Shown here in pieces: positions 24,031-33,090 of a stretch of 64,000 nt of DNA. Below the pieces are notes generated by a model that was not told the DNA's origin, did not search any database, and saw only the letters and a list, made by a program, of their open reading frames with translations. Within the stretch, counting starts at the first letter, position 1, and every line of letters begins with the position of its first letter. The translations under genes were made by a program, and so were the position numbers. The stretch is from an uncultured Clostridia bacterium (GTDB lineage: Bacteria > Bacillota > Clostridia > Oscillospirales > Acutalibacteraceae). The DNA is taken from contig CANQJS010000001.1 in NCBI GenBank assembly GCA_947624285.1, forward strand, positions 228,748 through 292,747, read 5' to 3'.

Positions 24031-25332
24031 TTAATTATTGTGACCTCTCTTAAATCTCTTCGCGCCTTCGGCTCTGAACGCGTTGATACCGCCCTTTTCG
24101 TCATAAAGCTTTGCGGCTTCAATGCAAATATCAAGAGAAAGATTTATACATTCCTCGCTGAGATTGTCGGGTGTGTCAAGACGGGTGTGATAATATGTTT
24201 TCGGGTCGTGATTTACTCCGCAAAAGCCGGAAGCGAGCAGACCGTAACGGCTGAATCCCTCGGCGTCTATCGCACCGGGATAAAGCTCCGTCTCAGGCAT
24301 CTCGATCCCGCAGTTGACGCCCGCCTCGTAGATCACCTCGGCAACGGCGTTTGAATTTTTCTGCGTTCCCGTGCAGCCCTGAGTATAGATCTGAAGCTGC
24401 TCGATTTCACGCATAGTGTCCATAGCGATAAATATGGTTTCAACATCGGAAAGATCCTCTTTATGCGCCTGAGCGTATGCGACCGCGCCGCGGATACCCG
24501 CCTCCTCGGAGCCGGAGAGCAGAGCGCAGACCTCGGTGTTTTCAAATCTTATATCGTTTTCCGCCATTTCCTTTAAAACGCCCATGGAAATGAAATCGGC
24601 GGTGAGATTGTCGTTCGCTCCGTCAACAATGACTTTCCAGTTGATAAAGAAACATATCGCAATGAAAAACGGAACGAGAATTATCTGAATAATGCCTGTA
24701 ACAAGCCAAAATTTGCTTTCATAAGCGCCGTTTCCGAAAAGCGAGTAGCACAGCCACACAACATCAAAAATCGAAATGAATATAAGCCCGCTGATAGAGC
24801 CGCCGATCACGGGAGCAAGGCTCTTGAGGCCGCCGTGGAGAGAATAGGTCCATTCATTTACCGCATCGGTGTGACCGCCGAAAATTATTCTTCTTTTGAG
24901 CTCGCCCGAAGCATATCTTCGCGCCATAACATTGCGAGATGTTTTTTTCGGGAACAGAAAATCAACAAACTCACGGTACATAAGAAATTCAAAAATCAGG
25001 CAGGCAAGGGAAAGCAAAACAAAAATTGTCGCTATAATCGCAAGCACACTGCCGTTGACCACGCCCTTATATGTAAGCCAGAAAAATATTACCGAGATGA
25101 TACCGATTATTCCGGCAACAGGCATCCAGCCGAAAAACGCGCCGGGATGAACGGTAAAATCCTCCATTTCAACATCGTCAGCCCATTTTTCAAGCTCGCC
25201 TTTAAGATATTTCTGAGCCTTGCGCTCGCTGTGAGTGCCGGGGGCTCTGTCTTTGAAATTCTCGCACACATACCGTATGCCGTCCAACATATACTTCTGT
25301 GTTGCCTGAGAAGCGCCTTTTGTAAGCCTCAT
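24031..25332 (-). CDS. Membrane-integrated M28-family aminopeptidase
   Basis: A 433-residue peptidase with M28 zinc ligands: IIFGGHTDAV (first His), IVDGANDNLTA (bridging Asp), LLSGSEEAGIRG (catalytic Glu pair), FIAMDTM (Asp) and YYHTRLDTPDN (last His). Unusually, four membrane helices are embedded in it: two before the HTD motif (about 68-90 and 96-120) and two between HTD and ANDN. Both active-site motifs still end up on the same membrane face. There is no signal peptide, so the active site is probably cytoplasmic. GGGAG precedes ATG 25332. Substrate unknown. Confidence 0.85.
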   Translation of the reverse strand: MRLTKGASQATQKYMLDGIRYVCENFKDRAPGTHSERKAQKYLKGELEKWADDVEMEDFTVHPGAFFGWMPVAGIIGIISVIFFWLTYKGVVNGSVLAIIATIFVLLSLACLIFEFLMYREFVDFLFPKKTSRNVMARRYASGELKRRIIFGGHTDAVNEWTYSLHGGLKSLAPVIGGSISGLIFISIFDVVWLCYSLFGNGAYESKFWLVTGIIQIILVPFFIAICFFINWKVIVDGANDNLTADFISMGVLKEMAENDIRFENTEVCALLSGSEEAGIRGAVAYAQAHKEDLSDVETIFIAMDTMREIEQLQIYTQGCTGTQKNSNAVAEVIYEAGVNCGIEMPETELYPGAIDAEGFSRYGLLASGFCGVNHDPKTYYHTRLDTPDNLSEECINLSLDICIEAAKLYDEKGGINAFRAEGAKRFKRGHNN

Positions 25333-25526
25333 AAAATTACTCCCTTAATATAAATTTGTAAACAGTTCTTCGATTTGATTATATATTTACTTAGCGCATT
25401 TTTCAAGCATTATCTTATAAAAAACAAAATTAAGGTGAATTGTCGCTCTCGATTTTACGCGGAAATTTGTATCAAATTATATAGATTTTTTGATTTCTGC
25501 GCTGAATATTTTTGCAAATTTGTTAA

Positions 25527-26936
<1,410 letters not shown>

Positions 26937-26975
26937 AACGGCTTTATATTCAAAAAATCAAATAGGTAAAATATT

Positions 26976-27008
26976 AAAGGCGAGAGCGAAAAGCTCCCGC
27001 CTTTTTCT
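26976..27008 (+). terminator. Terminator after gdhA
   Basis: GGCGAGAGC and GCTCCCGCC pair with one mismatch around a short A-rich loop, followed by TTTTTCTTT. Confidence 0.75.
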
Positions 27009-27152
27009 TTGCTCGATCTTAGTGCAAATTTGCATTTAAGCCTATTGTAGAAAAAGCATCTTGTTGGTCGCGTAAAAATCTAATACGAAAGTTAAAATAT
27101 ATTCGAACATTTAGGCGTTTGTAAAAAGGCTGTGACTTTTGCTGAGTAGGAG

Positions 27153-27181
27153 TTGAAAAAATGATATATTCATGTTATACT
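27153..27181 (+). promoter_or_regulatory. Promoter-like sequence upstream of the RM island
   Basis: TTGAAA (27153-27158), 17-bp spacer, TATACT (27176-27181). It lies inside the 5' part of the decayed regulator reading frame, and may drive the methyltransferase with a leader of about 270 nt. Confidence 0.4.
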
Positions 27182-27375
27182 AAAGCAAAGCATATGCATA
27201 AAAAGTTTCAGTTAGTGTTGCTTTATGAGTGCATAAAAGTTTTGAGAAAGAAGTTTTTCTAACTCAATAAGTATTTGAAAAAGAGTTGGGCGTTGTTTCA
27301 GCAACTGTGAATAGATGAGAAGTAGGAAAAGCAAAGCCACATCTGACAGCATTAAAACATAAAGAGCTTTTGTGA
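27161..27375 (+). pseudogene. Decayed XRE-type helix-turn-helix regulator
   Basis: Between gdhA and the methyltransferase a broken frame still reads as an HTH repressor. CIKVLRKK in one frame continues after a frameshift as FLTQ, then a TAA stop (27268-27270), then VFEKELGVVSATVNR, a TGA stop (27316-27318) where a conserved Trp is expected, and EVGKAKPHLTALK before TGA 27373-27375. This matches the common pattern RKKLxLTQxxFAKxLGVSxATVNRWExGKxxP. I infer a dead controller protein of the adjacent RM system. The remaining sequence in 27009-27456 has no other recognisable gene. Confidence 0.7.
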
Positions 27376-27456
27376 AAAAAACAATTATCCATTCTCTTTA
27401 ATCAAGGAAGAACAGCTCAATCAAAAAAATGATTCCAGTTTTATGGAGAAACGAAA

Positions 27457-28479
27457 ATGAATTGGGATAATTTTAGATTCATAGACCTATTTGCGGGGAT
27501 AGGCGGCATAAGATTAGGTTTTGAGAGCGTAGGTGGTCATTGCGTTTTTTCATCTGAATTTGATGAAGCCGCTTGCAAAACCTATAAAGCTAATTTTGGA
27601 GAACATCCTTCTGGCGATATTACAAAGATAACAGCTAACGCAATTCCTGATTTTGATATACTCCTTGGCGGCTTTCCCTGTCAAGCATTTTCTATCATTG
27701 GTAAAAAGGAAGGTTTTTCCAATGAAACTTGCGGAACGCTCTTTTTCGATATTGAGCGCATATTAAAAGCGAAAAGACCGCCTGCATTTATGCTTGAAAA
27801 TGTGCGAAATCTAACTGCCCACGATAATGGAAATACTTTCAAAATTATAACCGCTCATTTGGAAGCATTAGGGTATCACACCTATTCAAAAGTTCTTAAC
27901 GCACTTGATTATGGAGTCCCACAAAAAAGAGAAAGAATTATCATTGTGGGATTTCTGAATAATGTAAAATTCAAATTTCCTCTACCAGTCGATAAAACAA
28001 AAAGGAAAACGCTTGCCGATATTTTAGAAAAAAAGGTCGATAAAAAATACTATGTGAGGGAAGAAATCAGAAAATCAAGACTTGAAAGGTTAAAAGATAA
28101 GGACTATCCCAAACCATATATATCTCACGAAAATATAGCAGGTTCTATAACCCCACACCCATATTCTTCCGCATTGAGAGCCGGCGCTTCTGCCAACTAT
28201 ATACTCATTAATGACGAACGCCGCCCCACAGAGCGTGAATTGCTGAGAATTCAAGGTTTTCCAGAGAGTTTCAAAATTGTTGTTCCATATGGACAGATAA
28301 AAAAGCAAACTGGAAATTCCGTGGCTGTTCCGATGATAAGCGCCGTCGCACAAGAAATGATAACAGCATTAAAAAATTTTGATGAAACGGAGAAGAAGCA
28401 AAATGGAAAAGAGGCCGAGATTAAGGGATTCAAAACAACTTACCACCCAGACATTATATCCGCTAAACATTTTCCCTAA
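27457..28479 (+). CDS. DNA cytosine-5 methyltransferase
   Basis: 340-residue type II m5C methyltransferase. Motif I DLFAGIGGIRLGFE, motif IV GGFPCQAFS with the catalytic Cys, motif VI FMLENVRNL, motif VIII QKRERIIIVGF, and motifs IX-X RELLRIQGFPESF and QTGNSVAVPM. The target-recognition domain (about residues 180-260) is short; the site is not predictable by eye. GGAG lies upstream of ATG 27457. The 3' end overlaps the next gene by 77 bp. A Vsr gene downstream implies that its m5C creates T:G mismatches needing repair. More AT-rich than flanking core genes. Confidence 0.94.
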   Translation: MNWDNFRFIDLFAGIGGIRLGFESVGGHCVFSSEFDEAACKTYKANFGEHPSGDITKITANAIPDFDILLGGFPCQAFSIIGKKEGFSNETCGTLFFDIERILKAKRPPAFMLENVRNLTAHDNGNTFKIITAHLEALGYHTYSKVLNALDYGVPQKRERIIIVGFLNNVKFKFPLPVDKTKRKTLADILEKKVDKKYYVREEIRKSRLERLKDKDYPKPYISHENIAGSITPHPYSSALRAGASANYILINDERRPTERELLRIQGFPESFKIVVPYGQIKKQTGNSVAVPMISAVAQEMITALKNFDETEKKQNGKEAEIKGFKTTYHPDIISAKHFP

Positions 28480-29137
28480 AGATTTGATTAACAAAATAGG
28501 CGGTTATCTTGTCTACTTAATCTATATTGGGAGAAAAGATGTTTCTGGAAATGATTGGGGCGACGCCTTTGCTGATGCTATCGGTGGTACTCATCTCGAT
28601 TCTCCTGTTGGCATTGCTGATGTTGTCCTCGACAAAAATTGTTGGTCAATGAAAACAGTAAAAGCGACTGATCCATTTGCAAGTACAAGCGTTAGGTTAA
28701 TTAGCGGAAGATGTTCCCCGGATTATTCTTATGGCATAACCGACCCTCACCAAGATGTGCAAAAAACAGGCGAGGCAGTTCTAAACATTTGGAATGAAAG
28801 AATAAATATTGCAACTGACCATTATAGCCGTGTTAGGACGATTGTATTAGTTCGTAGCTATGATTTGCTTTCATATAGACTGTTTGAAGAAGAAACGCAG
28901 AGGTTTAGAACAACAGACTATCACTGGGAAGTAAATCCAAATGGTAATCTTATAGGTTTGGATCATAGCGGAAAAACTTGTTTTACTTGGCAACCGCACG
29001 GCTCTCAATTTACAATTCATACTGAAGTTCCAAACGAAGCAGTAAAATTCCGTATCAAGAAACCACCAATGTTGCAGAAAACTGATGTTTTGAAGAGTAT
29101 TGAATTCGATGAAAGCTGGATAACAATACTTGATTGA
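28403..29137 (+). CDS. Probable type II restriction endonuclease
   Basis: A 244-residue protein between the methyltransferase and vsr. The centre has DVVLDKNCWSMKTVKA, which fits a PD-(D/E)XK core in the form D...SxK, followed by SVRLISGRCSPDYSYG. Position and size fit the cognate endonuclease. I cannot assign a named family with confidence. Start ATG 28403 is chosen because GGAGAAG lies just upstream; this gives a 77-bp out-of-frame overlap with the methyltransferase. Alternative: another nuclease or a DUF. The intact reading frame suggests that the system is functional. Confidence 0.68.
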   Translation: MEKRPRLRDSKQLTTQTLYPLNIFPKDLINKIGGYLVYLIYIGRKDVSGNDWGDAFADAIGGTHLDSPVGIADVVLDKNCWSMKTVKATDPFASTSVRLISGRCSPDYSYGITDPHQDVQKTGEAVLNIWNERINIATDHYSRVRTIVLVRSYDLLSYRLFEEETQRFRTTDYHWEVNPNGNLIGLDHSGKTCFTWQPHGSQFTIHTEVPNEAVKFRIKKPPMLQKTDVLKSIEFDESWITILD

Positions 29138-29167
29138 TGTTTCCTTTTCACGGAGATGATAAAATTT

Positions 29168-29590
29168 ATGGCAGATGTTTTCAATAGCAATAAACGCTCC
29201 GAAATAATGAGTAGAGTTCGCTCAAAAAACAACAAGTCAACGGAGTTAAGGCTGATTCAAGTTTTTGATGAATATGGAATTAAAGGTTGGAGAAGACATT
29301 ACGATGTTAAAGGACACCCCGATTTCGTTTTTCTTAAAGATAGAATAGCTATCTTTGTGGACGGTTGCTTTTGGCATGGTCACGATTGCCGTAATACAAG
29401 ACCATCAAGCAATGCTGAGTATTGGTCGAAAAAACGAAGCCGCAACATGAAACACGACAAGGAAATAACAGCTTTATTTGAACAACGAGGGTGGGCTGTT
29501 ATTCGTATTTGGGAATGTGAACTAAAAAAGAAGAATCACCAAGCGCTTATGAAAAAACTGAATTGTTTAACCAAAAAAGATATATTGTAA
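29168..29590 (+). CDS. vsr: Very-short-patch mismatch endonuclease Vsr
   Basis: Nicks 5' of the T in T:G mismatches left by deamination of 5-methylcytosine. 140 residues. Family motifs: SNKRSEIMSRVRSKNNKSTE, the catalytic region GHPDFVFLKDRIAIFVDG, the zinc cluster GCFWHGHDC and the distal WECEL Cys. ATG 29168 is preferred because the upstream ATG at 29156 sits right on the GGAG site; spacing to 29168 is a bit long (12 nt). Third gene of the RM island. Confidence 0.93.
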   Translation: MADVFNSNKRSEIMSRVRSKNNKSTELRLIQVFDEYGIKGWRRHYDVKGHPDFVFLKDRIAIFVDGCFWHGHDCRNTRPSSNAEYWSKKRSRNMKHDKEITALFEQRGWAVIRIWECELKKKNHQALMKKLNCLTKKDIL

Positions 29591-29598
29591 TATCGCAC

Positions 29599-29632
29599 AG
29601 CGTTCAAGTGTAAAAACTCGGACGCTCTTTTT
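29599..29632 (+). terminator. Terminator after vsr
   Basis: AGCGTTCAAGT (29599-29609) pairs with ACTCGGACGCT (29616-29626), with one G-T pair and one mismatch, followed by CTTTTTAT. Confidence 0.65.
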
Positions 29633-29687
29633 ATGCCTATTTTCGGAAATTCACCTTAAACATGGTTATGCAAACAGCTTTATATCC

Positions 29688-29718
29688 AAAAATCCCGCAG
29701 GTATTCTGCGGGATTTTT
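29688..29718. terminator. Bidirectional terminator
   Basis: AAAAATCCCGCAG, loop GTATT, CTGCGGGATTTTT. The perfect 13-bp stem has T runs on both strands. It separates the RM island from the convergent amidohydrolase gene. Confidence 0.85.
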
Positions 29719-29739
29719 TTGTTTGAAATTTGATAACGA

Positions 29740-31038
29740 TTATCCGTTTGTTCTGCTCGGCAGGAATTTATCGAGCTCGTACTCAACATTCTTCATTTTA
29801 TTTACCTTCGGCTTGCGTATCAGCTTTCCGCGGGCGACTACCATATATAATTCGCGGAGGCTCTCAAGATCTTCAAGCGGATTTCCCTGCGTAACGATCA
29901 TATCGGCGCATTTGCCCTTTTCAATACTGCCCGTAATTTCTTCGAGACCGACTATTTTCGCGTTGCCAAGCGTTGCGCTGTAAAGAGCAAAATTGCTTGA
30001 AACGCCGCAGTACTGCTGAAAATATACAAGCTCGCGCCACATATCGTAATGCGTTATGTAGGGGCAGCCCGTATCCGTTCCTAAGCCTACGGGAATGCCT
30101 GCCTCAAGGCACGCTTTCGCGCAGTGGATTATTCCGTCAAAAACGACCTTGCCGTTGAACTGCGCCACCTCGCTCGCGTGGCTTATGCTTCTGTCGAAAA
30201 GCGCGTACGGCAGAGCGGGAGAAATTGTTGTGATATGGCATGCTCCCCTCTCCTTAAACGCCTCTATGATCTCATCGTTCGGCTCTGCGCCGTGCTCTAT
30301 CGAATCAACACCGTTTTGAAGGGCGACAAGAACGCCTTTTGGGCTCTCCGTATGAGCCGCTACCTTTAAACCGAGGCGGTGCGCCTCGTCACAGGCGGCT
30401 TTTACATATTCTGGCGGCATTTTCAGCTCGCCGGGCTCGCCCTTTACCATGGCGTCAAGCACTCCTCCGGTAATCATAAGCTTTATAAGATCGGGCTTGT
30501 CCGCCGCTATTTTCTTAACGAGGCTTACGGCCTCCTCGACGCTGTGCGCCTCATATGCAACAGAACCGGCCATATGACCTCCCGGAACAGATACGGCGGC
30601 GTTTGACGCGAGTATTCTCGGTCCGTCTATCTCGCCGCGCTCCACTCTGCCCCTTATTACGGTGTCGCAATTTTCCACGCCTCCAACGGTGCGCAGAGTT
30701 GTAACGCCGCTGTAAAGCTGCGTTTTGGCGCTTTTTTCACAAATCGTCTGCAAAATTTTCCGTGTGAATTTATTTCTCGTTGCGAATTTTACGAGCTTTA
30801 CATTGTCTTTCGGCTTTTTGGTCGGCTTGCCGCTTGCTGGCAGATGAACATGAAGATTTATAAGCCCGGGCATAAGATATTTACCCGTCAGGTCGATAAT
30901 ATCATATCCGAAAAGGTCGCTGCCGGCAGGCACGATATCGGCGATTTTATCACCGTCTACGCACACAGCAAGCCCCGTTTTCGGCTCCATATCCTTTGTG
31001 CCGTCAAGTATAACGGCGTTTACAAACGCGTATTTCAT
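29740..31038 (-). CDS. Amidohydrolase (imidazolonepropionase/prolidase-like)
   Basis: A 432-residue metal-dependent hydrolase of the large amidohydrolase superfamily. LMPGLINLHVHLPAS carries the HxH site; LIKLMITGGV the bridging Lys; AAHTES and SIEHGAE the next His ligands; VGLGTDTGCP the Asp. A C-terminal beta-sandwich with GSIEKGKCADMIV is typical. Substrate (imide, dipeptide or other) is not evident. ATG 31038 follows GAAGGGG; the frame is open a further 54 nt upstream without a ribosome binding site. Confidence 0.85.
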   Translation of the reverse strand: MKYAFVNAVILDGTKDMEPKTGLAVCVDGDKIADIVPAGSDLFGYDIIDLTGKYLMPGLINLHVHLPASGKPTKKPKDNVKLVKFATRNKFTRKILQTICEKSAKTQLYSGVTTLRTVGGVENCDTVIRGRVERGEIDGPRILASNAAVSVPGGHMAGSVAYEAHSVEEAVSLVKKIAADKPDLIKLMITGGVLDAMVKGEPGELKMPPEYVKAACDEAHRLGLKVAAHTESPKGVLVALQNGVDSIEHGAEPNDEIIEAFKERGACHITTISPALPYALFDRSISHASEVAQFNGKVVFDGIIHCAKACLEAGIPVGLGTDTGCPYITHYDMWRELVYFQQYCGVSSNFALYSATLGNAKIVGLEEITGSIEKGKCADMIVTQGNPLEDLESLRELYMVVARGKLIRKPKVNKMKNVEYELDKFLPSRTNG

Positions 31039-31134
31039 TATTTTACCCCTTCTTTCGGTTACAATTATATCATTACGGCTTGCCCAATACAACCGCCAAC
31101 GCCAAAGAATTTGATTTTATATGGCATTTTTAGC

Positions 31135-31163
31135 TTGACAATATCCACGCAATTTCGTATAAT
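31135..31163 (+). promoter_or_regulatory. Consensus promoter of the tRNA-Asp/Thr operon
   Basis: Perfect TTGACA (31135-31140), 17-bp spacer, perfect TATAAT (31158-31163), 17 bp before tRNA-Asp, as expected for a strong stable-RNA promoter. Confidence 0.85.
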
Positions 31164-31180
31164 ACCCTTTGCAGGCAAAC

Positions 31181-31257
31181 GGCCCGGTAGTTCAGCTGGT
31201 TAGAACGCCTGCCTGTCACGCAGGAGGTCGACGGTTCAAGTCCGTTCCGGGTCGCCA
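31181..31257 (+). tRNA. tRNA-Asp (anticodon GUC)
   Basis: 77 nt including encoded CCA. Acceptor GGCCCGG/CCGGGTC with one G-T pair, anticodon stem-loop GCCTGTCACGC giving GUC, T-loop GTTCAAGTC. Confidence 0.96.
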
Positions 31258-31265
31258 TTTAAGAT

Positions 31266-31341
<76 letters not shown>

Positions 31342-31344
31342 TAG

Positions 31345-31398
31345 AAATAGCCTTGAAAATCCTTGAATTTAAGCGGTTTTTAAGGCTATTTTTATTTT
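31345..31398 (+). terminator. Terminator of the tRNA operon
   Basis: AAATAGCCTT (31345-31354) and AAGGCTATTT (31382-31391) pair across a 27-nt loop, followed by a T-rich stretch. Confidence 0.7.
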
Positions 31399-31434
31399 GC
31401 TTAAAAACTCTCTCAATACCCGTGAATATTTCGC

Positions 31435-31458
31435 ATAGTGTGTCCGATAGTGTGTCTG
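31435..31458. repeat. Tandem 12-mer (two copies)
   Basis: ATAGTGTGTCCG directly followed by ATAGTGTGTCTG. It lies about 95 bp downstream of the tRNA-Thr 3' end, next to mobile-element-type small genes, so it could be an old integrase arm site. That reading is inference. Confidence 0.4.
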
Positions 31459-31504
31459 TATTTTGATATTTATAAATCGTTTATATACTCCTTTAAAGAA
31501 AGAA

Positions 31505-31536
31505 TAAAGCCCGCTCCTTATGTGTAGGGAGTAGGC
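31505..31536 (-). terminator. Terminator-like hairpin of the small-gene cluster
   Basis: On the minus strand GCCTACTCC pairs imperfectly with GGAGCGGGC, followed by TTTATTCTTTC. It lies 10 nt after the stop of the 60-residue gene. Confidence 0.55.
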
Positions 31537-31545
31537 GTTGATTAC

Positions 31546-31728
31546 TTAATCGTCATGATGAGCGGCTATGTCAGCTCTTATAAGTGCTTTGATATATCCC
31601 GCTTTGTTTGGGACGCTCTCGAGCTTTTTTATAATATCTTGCTCAGTGGTAATAATGCAATCGATCTTAAATTGTTTTTTGTTTTTTGCCGCATAACGCT
31701 CTTGCGGCGTCTTTTTTCTCTCGCTCAT
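31546..31728 (-). CDS. Small mobile-element-type protein, probable RHH
   Basis: A 60-residue basic N-terminus (SERKKTPQERYAAKNKKQ) followed by FKIDCIITTEQDIIKKLESVPNKAGYIKALIR, a short strand plus two helices as in ribbon-helix-helix (CopG/Arc-like) proteins. Similar small proteins are frequent on integrative elements of Clostridia. A possible role is DNA binding; no partner toxin is evident. AGGAGG-like sequence lies upstream. Confidence 0.6.
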   Translation of the reverse strand: MSERKKTPQERYAAKNKKQFKIDCIITTEQDIIKKLESVPNKAGYIKALIRADIAAHHDD

Positions 31729-31740
31729 AGCACAACCTCC

Positions 31741-31908
31741 TTAAAATAACTCGTTAGAGAGTACATATTCGCGCAAATCGTCCTCCGTTTTGCAAATTTC
31801 TTTTGAAATATCAAAGGCAATGGAGAACTTTTCGCTTTCCTTTTTAACTGTCCATTTGCTGCTTGACTCCAAAATAATATAAGCGCTATTGCCTTTTACA
31901 ATAATCAT
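31741..31908 (-). CDS. Small hypothetical protein
   Basis: A 55-residue protein beginning MIIVKGNSAYIILESSS, with beta then helical segments. Start ATG 31908 has AGGAGGCG at ideal spacing; the frame extends further upstream without support. It lies 12 bp upstream of the RHH-like gene on the same strand, so the two probably form an operon. No family recognised. Confidence 0.6.
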   Translation of the reverse strand: MIIVKGNSAYIILESSSKWTVKKESEKFSIAFDISKEICKTEDDLREYVLSNELF

Positions 31909-31994
31909 ATACTCGCCTCCTATTGAATTTTTAATAAATCTATGATACAATAGGACTTATGGGAGGGGCTTTCGCCCCATCCCTGCCTATGAGC

Positions 31995-32132
31995 TTATTT
32001 GCTCTCAGGTTTTGCCTTGCTCGGTTTTGGCTTTACAAGTGTTATTGTTATTTTGACTCGTTCCACCGTGTCGTTATTTTCTAACGCTTTCGCCAAATCT
32101 TGCAAGGCTTTTTCAATTCCCTGTTTTTCCGT
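31995..32132 (-). CDS. Small mobile-element-type protein with apparent ACG start
   Basis: An open frame of 45 codons reads EKQGIEKALQDLAKALE, then VERVKITITLVKPKP and a Lys/Pro tail, and has the look of a real small protein. There is no ATG/GTG/TTG in frame. AAGAAGG (32141-32147) sits correctly upstream of an ACG codon at 32132-32130, and a sigma-A promoter precedes it. Either ATG has mutated to ACG and the gene is dead or weak, or a near-cognate start is used. Confidence 0.5.
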   Translation of the reverse strand, partial: TEKQGIEKALQDLAKALENNDTVERVKITITLVKPKPSKAKPESK

Positions 32133-32154
32133 AGATCTTACCTTCTTACTGTCT

Positions 32155-32183
32155 ATTATATCATAGGCGTACGACTATATCAA
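32155..32183 (-). promoter_or_regulatory. Predicted promoter of the small-gene cluster
   Basis: Minus strand TTGATA (32178-32183), 17-bp spacer, TATAAT (32155-32160), followed by a ribosome binding site and the ACG-start frame. Confidence 0.6.
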
Positions 32184-32437
32184 GTGCTTTTTGCTAATTT
32201 TTTCTCTTTATTACAAAAACTTTTTGGGAATATTGAAGAAATAGCTTTGCTATGCTATAATATAAATGTTACTTTTCATTTTAGAGCCTCTGTTATGAAA
32301 AAGCTAAAACCGTGGCAAATTGTTTTAATCATTATATTTTATTCCTTTGACATTGCTTATTTAATCGTGTATCTTTGCAAATGCAATAAAAGGCCGCTAT
32401 TATTCCCGCTACACTTTCCGCTGTTTTGCGCGACTTT

Positions 32438-32475
32438 AAACAAAGCTCACACGAAATGTGTGAGTTTTGTTGTTT
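32438..32475. terminator. Hairpin immediately upstream of the HAD gene
   Basis: AAACAAAGCTCACAC and GTGTGAGTTTTGTT form a 12-14 bp stem with loop GAAAT, ending 11 nt before the HAD start codon. It resembles a terminator or attenuator on the plus strand. The 32184-32437 interval upstream shows no supported gene. Confidence 0.5.
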
Positions 32476-32486
32476 ACGGTGGTTAT

Positions 32487-33056
32487 ATGAGAGTTTTTGA
32501 TTTTGACAACACAATATACGACGGTGAAAGCGTTTTTGATTTTTTCCTTTTTTGCGTGAAAAAGCAAAAGTATCTGCTGAAATATATGCCGCTTATGATA
32601 AAAGATCTTATTCTCTATAAAATGCGCCTTTTGACCGAAGAAAAGCTCTATGAGCAGGCGAGCAGGCTGACAAAGGAGATAGTTAAAAACAGAGAGCATG
32701 CCGATGCTTACATCGAGGAATTTTGGCGGCTGAACAGCCATAAGCTGAAAGAGGAATTCCTTGATATGATTGAGGAAAGCGACATAATAATAACCGCCTC
32801 CCCCGCGATTCTCATAGAGGGAGTCGGCGGCAAACTGAAAACAAAAAATATCATCGGCTCGGAAATTGATTTGGACACCGGCGAGCTGAAATTTATGTGT
32901 TTCAGGAGCAACAAGGCAAAAGCGTTCAACAACGCCTATCCGAAAGTGAAAATAGACGAATTTTATACCGATTCGCTCAACGATATGCCGTTGATAAACG
33001 CCGCCGAAAAGGCGTTCCTCGTTAAAAAAGGAAGAATTACGCCTATAGAAAAATAA
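32487..33056 (+). CDS. HAD-superfamily (subfamily IB) phosphatase
   Basis: A 189-residue haloacid-dehalogenase phosphatase. Motif I FDFDNTIYDG starts near the N-terminus, motif II is IIITASPAIL, motif III Lys lies in RSNKAKAF and motif IV is DEFYTDSLNDMPLI. The helical cap inserted after motif I matches the IB group (SerB-like, lipid or nucleotide phosphatases). I start at ATG 32487, where motif I then lies at residues 2-12 as usual; the frame is open 387 nt upstream but that part is AT-rich non-family sequence. Confidence 0.85.
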   Translation: MRVFDFDNTIYDGESVFDFFLFCVKKQKYLLKYMPLMIKDLILYKMRLLTEEKLYEQASRLTKEIVKNREHADAYIEEFWRLNSHKLKEEFLDMIEESDIIITASPAILIEGVGGKLKTKNIIGSEIDLDTGELKFMCFRSNKAKAFNNAYPKVKIDEFYTDSLNDMPLINAAEKAFLVKKGRITPIEK

Positions 33057-33090
33057 CGCCTCTCAGCAGTAGCCGAGAGGCGCTTTTTTA
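33056..33090. terminator. Bidirectional terminator
   Basis: CGCCTCTC, loop AGCAGTAGCC, GAGAGGCG, with T runs on both strands. It separates the HAD gene from the convergent phage-type genes. Confidence 0.8.

Noticed and set aside
27161..27262. Intact 33-residue small protein starting at 27161
   Set aside because: The end matches the beginning of an HTH repressor (CIKVLRKK) that continues after a frameshift, so it is read as part of the pseudogene.
32100..32486. N-terminal extension of the HAD protein
   Set aside because: AT-rich, hydrophobic by chance, and the HAD motif I would be far from the N-terminus; a hairpin also precedes ATG 32487.
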